A stretch of 7,847 nt of DNA, taken from assembly GCA_016210395.1 (NCBI GenBank), contig JACQUI010000189.1, positions 1 to 7,847 of the forward strand, read 5' to 3'. Every line of letters starts with the position of its first letter. Within the stretch, counting starts at the first letter, position 1. Below, in pieces: positions 1 to 5,341 of this stretch. A program made the translations under genes and the position numbers. The stretch is from Chloroflexota bacterium. GTDB taxonomy: Bacteria; Chloroflexota; Dehalococcoidia; Lucifugimonadales; JACPCL1. Below the pieces are notes generated by a model. That model worked only from the letters and a program-made list of their open reading frames with translations, was not told the DNA's origin and did no database searches.

Positions 1-335
1 ATATAACAGAGGCGCGGCGCATTGGAAAAACTCGATGTAGCCAGAAGAAACGTTGTTTTCGTATCTGCTCGCCTGGAAGTTCGGTTTAGGGGAGAAGGCC
101 GGGATGAGGGTGTCTCCAGGCCACTTCATCACATCGGCTGCGCTAATTCTGAGCGAGGGCCTCACCTTCACCTGCCCCGATTCAATCGGGGCAGCCTCCT
201 GCAGGGAACGCGATCCCCTTGCACCTCCGTGGCAGGAAGGCAATTATCGGGCAGGGCGCAAGGAAGAGGCTGACGACTGCATGCCGGCGCCGGCGTGGGA
301 CGAAGCAAGCGTGTGGCCCACGGAAAGCAAGCGGG
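1..335. other. Left-edge region without a convincing gene
   Basis: This stretch follows the stop of the response regulator gene. I see no gene I can support. Several frames are open on both strands, including one on the minus strand that can start at a GTG at 171 and runs off the left edge (57 codons). Its translation matches no family I recognise, it has no good ribosome binding site, and the frame is already open back to about 247, so it looks like chance in GC-rich DNA. The region holds a perfect hairpin (172-194) and a 12-base palindrome, GCCGGCGCCGGC (283-294), that lies about 42 nt past the regulator stop. A gene end could still lie in the first 100 bases and be cut by the window. Confidence 0.4.
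172..194 (-). terminator. Perfect hairpin, possible terminator of the kinase/regulator operon
   Basis: The arms CTGCCCCGA (172-180) and TCGGGGCAG (186-194) pair perfectly around a five-base centre; one further T-A pair would leave a three-base loop. It lies about 140 nt downstream of the response regulator stop. There is no T-run after it on either strand, so it is not a textbook Rho-independent terminator. It could stabilise a 3' end, be bidirectional, or be a copy of a dispersed palindromic repeat. Strand is assigned only from the upstream genes. Confidence 0.4.
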
Positions 336-989
336 CTACTGGGACGGCTTGAGGATGCCTTTCTTGATGGCGTACTTGATGAGCTCTGCCTGGGTGTGCA
401 GGTCCAGTTTTTCCATCAGGTGGGCCCTGTGGGTCTGGACGGTGGTGATGCTGATGTAGAGCTGCTCCGCTATCTGCTTATTGGTGAAGCCTTCCGCGAT
501 GTGCTGGAGGACTTCCGCTTCCCGCTGCGTGAGGCCGTCATAGGCTGCGGCGGCTTTGGTGCGCAAGTAGTCGGTCACGAGCTCTTTGGCAAGCGACGGT
601 TGCAGGTAGACCCCACCCTGCATGACAGACTGGATCGCCATGACAAGCTCTTCTGACTTGGCCCCTTTGATCATGTAGCCGGACGCCCCCACGGAGAGCG
701 CCTGGAAGAAATACTCGTCCTCCTCATGCATGGTCAGCAGGATGACCTTGGTGTTGGGGTACTCCGCCTTGATCCGTCCGGAGGCTTCCAGCCCGTTCAT
801 GACCGGCATGGAGATATCCAGGAACAGGACGTCCGGGCTGATCTCCCCGCACTTCTTCAGGGCTTCCAGGCCGTTGCTGGCCTCTCCAACCACCTCTATA
901 GATGGCTCGGCCTCCAGCACCGCCCGGATGCCCTTTCGGACAACCGGGTGGTCATCCACGATGAGCACCCGTGCACGCTGTACGCTCAT
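336..989 (-). CDS. NarL/LiaR-type two-component response regulator
   Basis: This is a cytoplasmic transcription factor, presumably phosphorylated by the kinase encoded just upstream. The product is 217 aa, normal for the NarL/FixJ family. The receiver domain (about 5-122) has the acidic pair D12-D13, phospho-acceptor D58 in FLDISMP, T86 and K108, so all catalytic residues are present. The LuxR-type helix-turn-helix (about 151-212) begins LTQREAEVLQHIAEG and contains TNKQIAEQLYISITTVQTHR. An upstream in-frame ATG at 1037 lies inside the kinase gene. I chose the ATG at 989 because the receiver starts there, AAGGGAG lies 10 nt upstream, and its ATG overlaps the kinase stop as ATGA, which indicates translational coupling. 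Target genes cannot be read from the sequence; the adjacent ccs operon and its own operon are natural candidates. Confidence 0.95.
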   Translation of the reverse strand: MSVQRARVLIVDDHPVVRKGIRAVLEAEPSIEVVGEASNGLEALKKCGEISPDVLFLDISMPVMNGLEASGRIKAEYPNTKVILLTMHEEDEYFFQALSVGASGYMIKGAKSEELVMAIQSVMQGGVYLQPSLAKELVTDYLRTKAAAAYDGLTQREAEVLQHIAEGFTNKQIAEQLYISITTVQTHRAHLMEKLDLHTQAELIKYAIKKGILKPSQ

Positions 990-3403
990 GACACTGCCAC
1001 TCCCTTCTTGCTGGGCACTCGCACCAGCACCCTGCATCCTTCACCGGGCGTAGAGGTGATGGCGACCGCGCCGCCGGCCAGCCCTGCGCGTTCCTGCATC
1101 CCCATGAGGCCAAGCCCTTCGGAGGGCGATTCAGCCTCCCTGATCACGTCAGGGTCGAACCCCGTGCCGTTGTCAGTGACCTCGCCGAACACCTGGTCCC
1201 CTTCTTGCCAGAACCTGATCTTCGCAGCGGTCGCCTTGGAATGCCGCGCCACGTTGTTGATGGCCTCCTGCACGACACGGAACAGCAGCGTCTGAATGGA
1301 GGGGTCATTGGTAAGGGAGACGTCTCCCCCTTCAATGGACACCGTGATACCCTGTGACTCCAGGTGCTGCAGCGCGTAGCGGCGGACGGCCGGCACCAGG
1401 CCCAGGTCGTCCAGCGCGCTGGGGCGCAGCGCCATAGCCATCTTCCGCAGCTCATTGAGGGCTTCCCGGGTCATCTGGTGAAGCGCCTCAAGTTGCTCCC
1501 GGGCGCGAATTTGGCCTGGCTCAAGCTGCGTGTGCAGCGCCTCCAGCGACAGCGCAATCGCCGTGAGCGTCTGGCCCGTCTCGTCGTGGAGCTCCCGGGC
1601 CAGCCTCTTCCGCTCCTCCTCCTGGGCGTTGATGACCTTCTCCAGGAGCTGATGCGTCAGCTTTTCCTTTTCCATCGCCTCCTGGTAGAGGCGCGCGTTC
1701 TGAATGGCAATGCCAATCTGGTTGCAGATAAGCGTCACCACCGGATAGTCCTGGGGAGCAAGGCTGTTGGCTTCCGGGGAGAAGATGGTCAGCACCCCTT
1801 CAATGCGGTCACGGGAGCGCAGCGGGTATGACACGACGCACCGGTAGCCTGCCAGCGCGCAGGCTTTCCGGGTCACCAGCGGGCTTGCGCCGATGTCCTC
1901 TATTCGTCCCACCTCTCCTGCAGCGGCCACCTGGCCGCACAGGCACTGCCCCGTTGCCACCGACGTCTCCAGCGACCTGAACGGAGCTTTGAGCTCCAGC
2001 CCGGCCGTCAAGGTGAGGCGTTTGCCTTCCCGGTCCATAAGGAAGATGGCCAGGGACCGCTGGCCCGTCGCCTCCGCAACGCTTTCCAGGGTTTGGTGGA
2101 GCACGGTTTCCAGGTTGATAGAGCTGCTTACCTTGCTGGCGATGTCCGAGGCCGCCTCAAGCTCCCTGTTCCGCCGTTCAAGCATTTGCGTGCGCTCGGC
2201 AATGCGCTCTTCCAGCCCCCTGTTTAAGTCCTGTATCTCTTCCAGAGACGTTTTCATGCGCACGCGCATCGTGTCCATGTCTCTGGCCAGGTCGCCGATC
2301 TCGCCGCCTTCGCCCAGCGCGATGGGGCTGCTCAGGTCACCGCCCGCCAGGCGCTTCGCTGATAGAGAGAGCGCTCGGACGGGATGCACCAGTTTTGCCG
2401 TCCCGATGATGCCGCCGATAATGGTGAATCCCAGGACAAAGGCCGCCAGCCGCAGCATCCGGCTGTTGAACTGTGCGACGGGGGCAAAGGTCTCGCTGGC
2501 GGCGCCCCCCAGCATGAGGAGCCAGGGCGCCGCTTCCAGGGGGACGGAGGCCATGAGGTGGTCGTCGTCCCCTGCGGGATATTCCGCTTCCCCTTCTTCC
2601 TCGTGAGGAACGATGTCTATGATGGCAGCGCCCCTGGCGCTCGCCTCGGTGAAAAAGCTCGGATGGTCTCCTCTGCTCAGGGGGGCGCCCTCGGTGGAAA
2701 CAAGGACGCGCCCGTCGCCGGCCAGGAGGTCTGCGTGGCCGGAGTGGAGGACGCTTGTGGCGTTGGAAAGATACTCGGGAATCAGCGATTTCCCCATGTC
2801 CCATATGCCGGTCAGGTAGCCAAGAGGCTCCCCGTTTTTCAGGACGACAGGCACGGAGATGGCTACGTGGGCGTTGCTGTCCGCCGGGCTTCCGAAGGGG
2901 ACCGAGAAGTACGGCTCGTCGGCTATCATGGGCAATGACGCCGAAGGGATGAGGGATGAACCAGGCGGCCACGTGGGACTGGTGAGGTCGGTTGCGACTG
3001 CAATGGCCTCGCCCTTGGGGGAGAGGAGGAGCACGCTCTCAAAGGTGGCGCTGTCCTTCTCCACAAGGGTGCGGAGACTCGCGTCCGCCGACTCCCTGCC
3101 GCCGCCGTTCCCGTCTTCCTGGCTGATGAACTCAGCCATGACCTGAAGGTCAAGGACCGCGTGGTGCACCAGCGCGTCCAGCCCTGCCACTGCAGACTGG
3201 GCCGCCACAAGCCTGTCTTTGGAAATCCGCTCCTCCATTGACGTGGAGGTCAGGTAGCCTATGTACGCGGCCAGCCCTATGACGATTATGGTCATGGCTA
3301 TCCCCACCAGAAGAAGGCGCTGGAAGAGCGTCATCTGGTGCAGCCGTGACCCCAGCCGCCCTGAAGGAGTGCTGCTGCTTGCCAATGGTGTCTGTTCCGT
3401 CAA
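986..3403 (-). CDS. Membrane sensor histidine kinase, Cache-HAMP-GAF-HisKA_3-HATPase
   Basis: An 805-aa sensor kinase that would autophosphorylate and pass phosphate to the coupled NarL-type regulator. Domains in order: TM1 (about 29-52); an extracytoplasmic region (about 53-312) of double-Cache-like size and character; TM2 (about 317-339); HAMP (about 339-392); a coiled coil (about 384-418); GAF (about 430-570); HisKA_3 dimerisation helix with phospho-acceptor H606 in RELHDETGQ; and HATPase_c with N-box QEAINNVARH (712-721), G1 DNGTGFD (744-750) and G2 GLGLMGMQERA (763-773). The kinase core is intact. The GAF domain carries C487, C489, C515 and C522, spaced CX1C-X25-C-X6-C, which could bind a redox cofactor. 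The start is TTG at 3403, backed by AAGGGGA 9 nt upstream. An in-frame ATG at 3334 (residue 24) is a weaker alternative, lacking a good ribosome binding site. The ligand is unknown. Confidence 0.93.
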   Translation of the reverse strand: MTEQTPLASSSTPSGRLGSRLHQMTLFQRLLLVGIAMTIIVIGLAAYIGYLTSTSMEERISKDRLVAAQSAVAGLDALVHHAVLDLQVMAEFISQEDGNGGGRESADASLRTLVEKDSATFESVLLLSPKGEAIAVATDLTSPTWPPGSSLIPSASLPMIADEPYFSVPFGSPADSNAHVAISVPVVLKNGEPLGYLTGIWDMGKSLIPEYLSNATSVLHSGHADLLAGDGRVLVSTEGAPLSRGDHPSFFTEASARGAAIIDIVPHEEEGEAEYPAGDDDHLMASVPLEAAPWLLMLGGAASETFAPVAQFNSRMLRLAAFVLGFTIIGGIIGTAKLVHPVRALSLSAKRLAGGDLSSPIALGEGGEIGDLARDMDTMRVRMKTSLEEIQDLNRGLEERIAERTQMLERRNRELEAASDIASKVSSSINLETVLHQTLESVAEATGQRSLAIFLMDREGKRLTLTAGLELKAPFRSLETSVATGQCLCGQVAAAGEVGRIEDIGASPLVTRKACALAGYRCVVSYPLRSRDRIEGVLTIFSPEANSLAPQDYPVVTLICNQIGIAIQNARLYQEAMEKEKLTHQLLEKVINAQEEERKRLARELHDETGQTLTAIALSLEALHTQLEPGQIRAREQLEALHQMTREALNELRKMAMALRPSALDDLGLVPAVRRYALQHLESQGITVSIEGGDVSLTNDPSIQTLLFRVVQEAINNVARHSKATAAKIRFWQEGDQVFGEVTDNGTGFDPDVIREAESPSEGLGLMGMQERAGLAGGAVAITSTPGEGCRVLVRVPSKKGVAVS

Positions 3404-3412
3404 ATCTACACG

Positions 3413-3419
3413 TCCCCTT
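3413..3419 (-). promoter_or_regulatory. Ribosome binding site supporting the TTG start of the kinase
   Basis: AAGGGGA on the minus strand lies 9 nt before the TTG at 3403. The ATG 23 codons further in has only a loose G-run upstream. This decides for the rare start codon, which would keep kinase levels low. Confidence 0.6.
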
Positions 3420-3447
3420 GGCGCGCGGTGCGTTCAGGAGCGAGCTA

Positions 3448-3467
3448 CTACGTTCCCCTACGTTCCT
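3448..3467 (-). repeat. 10-bp tandem direct repeat upstream of the kinase gene
   Basis: Two head-to-tail copies, CTACGTTCCC and CTACGTTCCT, differ at the last base only. They lie 45-64 nt upstream of the kinase start. A period close to one helical turn is what a dimeric regulator bound on one face of DNA would need, so this is a candidate operator. Function is inference; two short copies could arise by chance. Confidence 0.5.
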
Positions 3468-3519
3468 GTGCGCAATAGTGTGTGACGTGGGCGAGGATTC
3501 GTCGCCCCGCTGTCCTTAT

Positions 3520-3537
3520 GGTAACACATCGGTTACC
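3520..3537. promoter_or_regulatory. Exact inverted repeat GGTAAC-N6-GTTACC, candidate operator
   Basis: GGTAAC (3520-3525), spacer ACATCG, GTTACC (3532-3537). The arms are perfect complements. The centre is about 125 bp upstream of the kinase start. A second, one-mismatch copy with the same spacer length lies 108 bp further upstream. The paired arrangement is more suggestive than either site alone. The binding protein is unknown. Confidence 0.5.
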
Positions 3538-3584
3538 GTTCTTCGCGCCCTGACCACGGGGGTTCTGTTTTGCTTGGCTGCTGT

Positions 3585-3605
3585 GCATCGCATCGTTTGC
3601 GATGC
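3585..3605. other. Hairpin with 8-bp perfect stem
   Basis: GCATCGCA (3585-3592) pairs with TGCGATGC (3598-3605) around TCGTT. No T-run follows on either strand. It shares bases 3603-3605 with the next hairpin, so the two cannot both be fully formed. It may be part of the ccs mRNA 3' end. Confidence 0.5.
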
Positions 3606-3619
3606 GGCTTCATGCCGCA
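3603..3619. other. Hairpin with 6-bp perfect stem, overlapping its neighbour
   Basis: TGCGGC (3603-3608) pairs with GCCGCA (3614-3619) around TTCAT. It competes for three bases with the hairpin at 3585-3605. Role unknown. Confidence 0.4.
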
Positions 3620-3627
3620 GCCTCAAT

Positions 3628-3645
3628 GGTAACTACGAGGTCACC
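3628..3645. promoter_or_regulatory. Second copy of the GGTAAC-N6-GTTACC dyad, one mismatch
   Basis: GGTAAC (3628-3633), spacer TACGAG, GTCACC (3640-3645). The right arm differs by one base from the exact copy at 3520-3537. Arm length and spacer length are the same; spacer sequence differs, as expected if only the arms are recognised. Centre-to-centre distance is 108 bp, which would fit looping by one protein. Function is inference. Confidence 0.4.
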
Positions 3646-3649
3646 ACCC

Positions 3650-3673
3650 ACTGAGAGGCAGGCGCCGCTCAGT
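3650..3673 (-). terminator. Hairpin downstream of the TlpA-like gene, candidate ccs operon terminator
   Basis: ACTGAG (3650-3655) pairs with CTCAGT (3668-3673); after one A/G mismatch, GGC (3657-3659) pairs with GCC (3664-3666) around AGGC. It lies 15 nt past the TAG of the TlpA-like gene, the right place for a terminator. There is no T-tract after it on the minus strand, so it could equally be an mRNA-stabilising stem. Confidence 0.4.
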
Positions 3674-3688
3674 CATGGGACGCTGTCT

Positions 3689-4258
3689 CTACCACAAGGC
3701 GGCCACCCGCTGCCGGATCTCCTCGGGTTTCAGCGCGCCCACGTAGATTTCCTTGATCACTCCGTCCTTGTCTATGAAAAAGTGCGTGGGCAGGCCCAGC
3801 ACGCGGTAGCGCAGGGATACGTCGCCGGTCTCGTCCAGGGCGACGGGCAGGGTGTAGCCGACCTCATTCAGGTAACGCTGCACCGAGGCGGCATCCTCAC
3901 CCATGTCAATGGCCAGCAGGTTGTACCGTCCCGGAGGCGAGGCGGCGTAGGCCTCCTGCAGATCGGGCATCTCCGTCCGGCAGGGAGGGCACCAGGTTGC
4001 CCAGAAGTTGATCCAGGTGGGCCGGCCCTTCAAGTCTGCAAGGGTCAGGGTTTCCCCGCCCGCCATTGGCAGGCTGAACTCCGGCGCGGGCGATCCCACC
4101 TGCAGGGCTGTGGGCCCCTTGGAGGCCGTTGCGCCCATGCGCAGGCCGAAGATTGCGACCACCGCAAGCACCAACGCCCCCGCTGCGATGCCTATGACCA
4201 CGTCCCGCCTGCGGAGGCGCGTTTCATTTCCCAGGGCCTCAACCCGTGCTGCATCCAT
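3689..4258 (-). CDS. TlpA/ResA-like membrane-anchored thiol-disulfide oxidoreductase
   Basis: A 189-aa thioredoxin-fold protein that would act outside the cytoplasmic membrane, reducing the CxxCH cysteines of apocytochrome c before heme attachment (the ResA/CcsX role). It has a single N-terminal signal-anchor helix (about 20-39) after a basic stretch, then a TlpA/AhpC-TSA domain (about 53-189) starting VGSPAPEFSL. The redox motif is WCPPC (C90 and C93) and the cis-proline loop is GLPT (P157). Both cysteines and the family glutamates are present, so it should be active. An ATG at 4264 overlaps the resC stop (ATGA), but its GGAGG abuts it. I chose the ATG at 4258 because GGAGG then sits 6 nt upstream. 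It is almost certainly cotranscribed with resC. Its reductant donor (CcdA/DsbD) is not in the window. General TlpA activity on other substrates cannot be excluded. Confidence 0.92.
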   Translation of the reverse strand: MDAARVEALGNETRLRRRDVVIGIAAGALVLAVVAIFGLRMGATASKGPTALQVGSPAPEFSLPMAGGETLTLADLKGRPTWINFWATWCPPCRTEMPDLQEAYAASPPGRYNLLAIDMGEDAASVQRYLNEVGYTLPVALDETGDVSLRYRVLGLPTHFFIDKDGVIKEIYVGALKPEEIRQRVAALW

Positions 4259-4260
4259 GC

Positions 4261-5145
4261 TCATCCTCCCAGTCCCGAGTAGCTGTGCAGGCCGCTGAAG
4301 AACAGGTTGCCAAAGTAGGTGAACAGCACCGCGCCAAAGCCGATTACCAGCAACGATGCGGTCCGTGTCCCGCGCCAGCCACGGAAGATGCGGGCGTGGA
4401 GATACCCGGCGTACAGCAGGAACGTCACCAGTGAAGCCGTCTCCTTGGGGTCCCAGCCCCACCAGCGGCCCCAGGCGGTCTCGGCCCAGATGGAGCCCAG
4501 CAGAATGACCAGGGCCATGGCTGGGAAGCCTACCAGGATGGCCCGGTAGCCCACTTCCTCCAGCGTATCCAGAGAAGTGGCGGAAGCTCCTGTTGCCCGG
4601 CGGATGAGGTACAGCCCAGCGGAGCCGAAGCTCACCGCAAAGAAGCCATACGCGAGAATGGCTACGGAGACGTGCACGGTGAGCAGCAGGTTGTTCTGGA
4701 GCGCCGGCACCAGGGGCGAGATGTCGTTCGGCAGTGTGCTGGCGTACAGCAGCATGGCGACGGCGACGGGCACGACCACGGCCCCCACGGTCTTCACCTT
4801 GTACTTGGTTTCAACAAAGAGGTACGCCGCCACGATGCCCATGCTGAACACCAGGCTGAACTCGTACATGTTGGAGAAGGGGCCGCGTCCCGACACGATG
4901 GTCCTGAACATGACCGAGAAGAGCAGGAAGACGGCAGCGTTCCACGCAAAAATGGTGGCGATCCTGCCGATGGGCGATTGCCCGCGGAATTGCCACCCCT
5001 CCATGACGGCCCCCGCTGCTCCCCCGCCCGGCGTCAGGCGAAGCCGCCCCACCGCCTGGCCCGCGCCGTACACCAGGTACATTGCGCCGGCAAGGGCAAG
5101 GGAAATGAACCCCGCTGTGAACATATACAGTGACATTTTGGCCAT
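4261..5145 (-). CDS. resC: Cytochrome c biogenesis protein ResC/CcsA (System II heme handling)
   Basis: An integral membrane protein of 294 aa, one half of the ResB-ResC heme synthase that exports or presents heme and links it to apocytochrome c outside the membrane. About eight hydrophobic segments are visible (near 8-28, 63-83, 94-111, 118-136, 155-181, 200-222, 236-252 and 264-282), as expected for CcsA. The tryptophan-rich WWD heme-binding motif WGRWWGWDPKET is at 225-236. The histidines expected of the family are present: H158 and H287 on the outer face flanking WWD, and H250 in a membrane helix. GPFSNMYEFS (88-97) is another family signature. The start at 5145 is set by AAAGGAGG 10 nt upstream; the frame stays open far upstream into resB, but that part resembles nothing. 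The family is also called CcsB in some databases. Confidence 0.95.
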   Translation of the reverse strand: MAKMSLYMFTAGFISLALAGAMYLVYGAGQAVGRLRLTPGGGAAGAVMEGWQFRGQSPIGRIATIFAWNAAVFLLFSVMFRTIVSGRGPFSNMYEFSLVFSMGIVAAYLFVETKYKVKTVGAVVVPVAVAMLLYASTLPNDISPLVPALQNNLLLTVHVSVAILAYGFFAVSFGSAGLYLIRRATGASATSLDTLEEVGYRAILVGFPAMALVILLGSIWAETAWGRWWGWDPKETASLVTFLLYAGYLHARIFRGWRGTRTASLLVIGFGAVLFTYFGNLFFSGLHSYSGLGG

Positions 5146-5155
5146 TGTTTTGTTT

Positions 5156-5163
5156 CCTCCTTT
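5156..5163 (-). promoter_or_regulatory. Strong Shine-Dalgarno site of resC
   Basis: AAAGGAGG on the minus strand, 10 nt before the ATG at 5145, with an A-rich unstructured spacer. It fixes the resC start inside a frame that stays open for 94 more codons upstream. Confidence 0.8.
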
Positions 5164-5300
5164 GGCCCGGGAGACCAAGAAGCCCCGCTCACGCCTCTCC
5201 CTGCAGGGGCCCGTAAGCTCGTGGCGGGCGTCGTTTCTCCTGTCCACCCGCCCCAGGGCGCAGCCTGCTGCGCTCCTACAGGGGGATACCCCAGGCCCCA

Positions 5301-5322
5301 GCAGGAAAGCAGGGTTTCCTGC
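5301..5322 (-). other. Hairpin with 8-bp perfect stem after resB
   Basis: GCAGGAAA and TTTCCTGC pair around a six-base loop, extended outward by CCAGG/CCTGG with a small asymmetric bulge. It begins about 13-20 nt past the resB TAG on the minus strand. It could be a weak terminator or attenuator, or a barrier to 3' exonucleases. No U-run follows. Confidence 0.5.
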
Positions 5323-5341
5323 ACCTGGCCGCTGCGGTACG

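Larger units (their letters stand above)
3404..3688. other. 285-nt structured gap between the TlpA-like gene and the kinase gene
   Basis: This gap separates two genes on the same strand and must hold the 3' end of the ccs transcript and probably the promoter of the kinase operon. No ORF in it is convincing. It contains, left to right: a 10-bp tandem repeat (3448-3467), an exact GGTAAC/GTTACC dyad (3520-3537), two hairpins sharing three bases (3585-3605 and 3603-3619), a near copy of the dyad (3628-3645), and a hairpin just past the TlpA-like stop (3650-3673). I found no convincing -35/-10 pair for the kinase gene. Confidence 0.6.
5146..5341 (-). other. 196-nt structured leader between resB and resC
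   Basis: A long gap inside an otherwise tight operon, without a convincing gene. Structures include GCAGGAAA (5301-5308) pairing with TTTCCTGC (5315-5322), framed by CCAGG (5291-5295) and CCTGG (5324-5328); GCGCAG (5258-5263) pairing with CTGCGC (5268-5273); and the palindrome CCCTGCAGGG (5199-5208). No U-tract marks a terminator, and I found no recognised riboswitch signature. It may hold an internal promoter, processing sites that set the resB:resC ratio, or dispersed palindromic repeats. Confidence 0.5.

Noticed and set aside
1..171. Partial minus-strand gene starting at a GTG at 171
   Set aside because: No Shine-Dalgarno site, no recognisable protein, and the frame stays open upstream to about 247, suggesting chance.
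3520..3537. MerR-type promoter with the dyad as the spacer element
   Set aside because: A CATAAG-like -10 can be placed beside it, but there is no credible -35 at the right distance.
3404..3688. CRISPR array or insertion sequence remnant
   Set aside because: The repeats are only two copies each and short, with no regular spacers, terminal inverted repeats or transposase fragment.
4259..4462. N-terminal extension of the TlpA-like protein into resC
   Set aside because: The extension overlaps resC coding sequence and the signal-anchor helix would no longer be N-terminal.
5146..5341. T-box or other riboswitch in the resB-resC gap
   Set aside because: The region is rich in GC stems and GGGTGG-like words, but the T-box signature TGGNACCGCG and other conserved riboswitch cores are missing.
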